From positions 1 to 41,648 of the forward strand of contig CADBYM010000040.1 of assembly GCA_902798915.1 (NCBI GenBank): a DNA stretch of 41,648 nt, given 5' to 3'. Positions 39,939 to 41,648 of the stretch are shown in pieces. The notes under the pieces were generated by a model. That model saw nothing but the letters and a program-made list of their open reading frames with translations, was not told the origin of the DNA and searched no databases. The position numbers and the translations under genes are program-made. Numbering within the stretch: the stretch's first letter is position 1; the number at the start of each line of letters is the position of its first letter. Source of the DNA: an uncultured Coriobacteriaceae bacterium (lineage in GTDB: Bacteria > Actinomycetota > Coriobacteriia > Coriobacteriales > Atopobiaceae).

Positions 39939-41300
39939 TCAATCGGCATCTGCTTCTGCACAGTACCTCTCGTAGGACGTCAGCATTGCATCGCGCAGGT
40001 CAAATGCCAAGATTGACCTGTCGAGCAGTGAGCATCCTCGCTTCATGTATGGGCAATTCTTCAGCATCCTACATCTTGGATAAAATGCGCAGTCTGCACA
40101 CTCTTCGGCAGAGGCAATTCGTTCTTTCCATGCGCTGACGGCATCCGTGTCTCGAATGCCTTCCCACACGTCCCCGATTGCATGCGACTCGCTATAGTGC
40201 TGGCACAGGCCCAGGCGTCCGTCTGGCATGATTGTATTGCAGGAGTCCGAGTCCGCCATGCATTGATTCAGGGGTGTGAAGTTGCCCAAGCCCCGCTTGT
40301 GCCTTAGCCCCCGGTTTCTAAGCTCCGCGCGCAACCGTGCATACGCCGCAACAGCTTCTTTTTGATCGGCAAATCCCATCGGGCCGTCATCGTTCCTGAG
40401 CATCGCCGCATAGACATTGAAGCCCTCTACTCCGCCGAATCGCTCTGCCAACTCAATCGCCAGATTGCACAGGTCATCAACGTTGCGTGGATGCAGGTTG
40501 AGCCGCACTTCGACACGCACGCCCGCATCCAGCAGCAATCCCACATTGCGCAACACGCGCTCAAAGGGGCTCGCGATATCGTCCGTACCCACATACGCCT
40601 TCGTACGTTCGTACACTTCACGGGTACCATCGATGGTTACCTGCACGCTGCGCAGGTGCCAGTCCCGCACGGCCTTGCGCACCAGCCCCTCGTCAAAGAG
40701 CAGACTGTTGCTGGTCATGCGCGATCTGAAGTCGATGCCAGCGTGAGCAAGGTCCGAAGTGACCAACTCTATGACGCGCACGTTGCAAAGCGGCTCGCCC
40801 CCAAACCAGTGAAGCGACACGCGCTCTGCAGCGCACGATCGCTCGATGTATGAGGCGGCAGCATGTGCGACCTCATCCGTCATCGACACAAGCCTTCGCC
40901 CTTGCTCATAGCAATAGAAGCACCGAGCATTGCACTCGGTAGTTGTGAATATGGTAAAGCCGGTAATGCCACGAGACGGTCGCGCCATCAAGCGTACCAC
41001 GGAAAGCACCTCATCGGCATAGCGGGCGTCATCCGTCTGGAGCGGGACGAGGAAGCGTTTCGCAAGGAGTTCTTCTCGCACGGCAGGATCGATGTTGTCA
41101 ACGTCCGGCGACTCCAATCCGCCACACTCTGCGCCCTCAAGCAGGACCATCTCACCAGTAAGCGTGTGGTATAGGAGCGTCCCTTCCTCCACGCATTCGA
41201 CCAAAACGTGCGTAGACAGGCGCAGCGCACCACGAGGAGTGCTCATCCTCCTGCCAACCAGCGCACCAGCACCCTTCGCGGGACCAACGATCTGTCGCAT
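39939..41300 (-). CDS. Radical SAM/SPASM RiPP maturase
   Basis: A 453-residue enzyme. Residues 1-110 look like a PqqD-type leader-binding region (STHVLVECVEEGTLLYHT, LLAKRFLVPL). The radical SAM core has TTTECNARCFYCYEQG (Cys123, 127, 130; CxxxCxxC) and LHWFGGEPL. The C-terminal SPASM domain has many Cys: CMADSDSC, PDGRLGLCQHYSE and CADCAFYPRCRMLKNC, enough for two auxiliary clusters. Family members make thioether, C-C or C-O crosslinks in peptides. AAGAAGGT lies 6 nt before the ATG. The nearest precursor (39737-39931) is tail to tail. The Cys-free cores argue against sactipeptide chemistry and for crosslinks between carbon side chains, by inference. Confidence 0.9.
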   Translation of the reverse strand: MRQIVGPAKGAGALVGRRMSTPRGALRLSTHVLVECVEEGTLLYHTLTGEMVLLEGAECGGLESPDVDNIDPAVREELLAKRFLVPLQTDDARYADEVLSVVRLMARPSRGITGFTIFTTTECNARCFYCYEQGRRLVSMTDEVAHAAASYIERSCAAERVSLHWFGGEPLCNVRVIELVTSDLAHAGIDFRSRMTSNSLLFDEGLVRKAVRDWHLRSVQVTIDGTREVYERTKAYVGTDDIASPFERVLRNVGLLLDAGVRVEVRLNLHPRNVDDLCNLAIELAERFGGVEGFNVYAAMLRNDDGPMGFADQKEAVAAYARLRAELRNRGLRHKRGLGNFTPLNQCMADSDSCNTIMPDGRLGLCQHYSESHAIGDVWEGIRDTDAVSAWKERIASAEECADCAFYPRCRMLKNCPYMKRGCSLLDRSILAFDLRDAMLTSYERYCAEADAD

Positions 41301-41437
41301 GGCTTTACCTTCTTTCCATCACGCAATCCTGATACGTCCTCGTTGGCACGAACCAACTCTCCCAAAGAATCCCAGCTCTCGCACGCACCGTCCTCACATG
41401 AATGCGCGGCACGCGGCGACAAGTCATGCGTCACAAC

Positions 41438-41461
41438 AAAAAGAACCCGGTCATCGCCGGG
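41438..41461 (-). terminator. Terminator-like hairpin upstream of the radical SAM gene
   Basis: On the minus strand CCCGG, a 6-nt loop and CCGGG, followed by TTCTTTTTG. It lies about 140 nt before the radical SAM start, so it is either the terminator of a gene beyond the right edge or an attenuator in the leader. Confidence 0.55.
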
Positions 41462-41564
41462 CGTGCATCATGCGAAGTATAGCATAGGAGCTTATGCGCG
41501 TCGCACTCCACCGTATTTCCTGCGTTGGTATTGTTTGAATTGATTTCGATGGTTGAGTTGTGAG

Positions 41565-41619
41565 CTCATCCGAACATCTTCCTCTTTTTTCAATTGACAG
41601 CCGTACGTGTTCGGATGAG
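41565..41619. repeat. 12-bp inverted repeat around TTGACA
   Basis: CTCATCCGAACA (41565-41576) and TGTTCGGATGAG (41608-41619) are perfect inverted copies 31 bp apart. A TTGACA lies between them at 41594-41599. It could be a regulator site or the end of an element cut by the window edge. Confidence 0.6.
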
Positions 41620-41648
41620 TCCTGCGCGCAAGCGCATCCTTTCGCGAG

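Larger units (their letters stand above)
41301..41648. other. Non-coding right end
   Basis: About 350 bp upstream of the radical SAM gene. It holds the hairpin at 41438-41461 and a 12-bp inverted repeat at 41565-41619; short open frames here have no ribosome sites. No gene is supported. Confidence 0.45.

Noticed and set aside
41243..41434. 63-codon minus-strand frame upstream of and overlapping the radical SAM gene
   Set aside because: Considered as a precursor because it has two Cys near its start, but there is no ribosome site or leader pattern, and it runs out of frame into the enzyme gene.

Overview
The window looks like a chromosomal segment of an anaerobic, host-associated actinobacterium, most likely of the class Coriobacteriia (Olsenella/Atopobium-like). 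This is inferred from four things: a ferredoxin-linked 2-oxoacid oxidoreductase operon, a Tat lipoprotein, Rpn nucleases with Gly-Tyr-Asp repeats, and very large pilin-domain surface proteins. No rRNA, tRNA, IS element or CRISPR array was seen.

Layout from the left. (1) 1-7599 (-): the N-terminal 2533 codons of a giant secreted adhesin with no stop inside the window. (2) 8063-10010 (+): an AbiEi-type regulator, an Rpn nuclease, and a tandem copy of only the Rpn C-terminal part. A perfect TATAAT inside rpn sits just upstream of the in-frame ATG where the copied part begins, which suggests a separately made C-terminal inhibitor. (3) 9978-15626 (-): a YfhO-like GT-C glycosyltransferase, its polyprenyl-phosphate glycosyltransferase partner, and a membrane-anchored glycerophosphodiester phosphodiesterase; together these suggest glycopolymer or lipoteichoic-acid decoration and turnover. 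(4) 15737-18574 (-): a four-gene vorDBAC-type operon. (5) 18754-22906 (-): a Tat-exported 5'-nucleotidase lipoprotein, an alpha/beta hydrolase and a HAD-phosphatase lipoprotein.

(6) About 23.1-41.3 kb is a large composite RiPP (ribosomally made, post-translationally modified peptide) locus. It holds at least nine precursor-like genes in several families, most shorter than 75 codons. Family A (three genes, -) has short acidic leaders ending in Val-Thr-Gly-Gly and Cys-free cores with a Phe-Gly...Ser pattern. Family B (three genes, +) has Nif11-type leaders and cores ending in tandem Leu-Thr-Met-(Ser/Gly)-Asn-Pro-like repeats; one member is frameshifted. Three singletons are at 23130, 25008 and 39737. 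The machinery is a LanM-type synthetase with an intact-looking kinase/lyase half but a LanC half lacking every canonical zinc ligand, an HPr-kinase-like protein, a PqqD-type recognition protein, a C39-peptidase ABC exporter, a second ABC exporter, a very short membrane-fusion protein, and a radical SAM/SPASM enzyme facing a precursor tail to tail. An InlB-repeat surface protein and a membrane-anchored EEP-family hydrolase lie among the precursors.

The likely flow is: the leader is bound by PqqD or an enzyme-borne recognition domain, core Ser/Thr are phosphorylated or dehydrated (LanM, HPr-kinase-like) and/or aromatic residues are crosslinked (radical SAM), the leader is cut after Gly-Gly by the C39 exporter, and the product is secreted. 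The mostly Cys-free cores and the apparently dead thioether cyclase suggest a product that is not an ordinary lanthipeptide. The right end (after 41301) is non-coding, with a terminator-like hairpin and a 12-bp inverted repeat.
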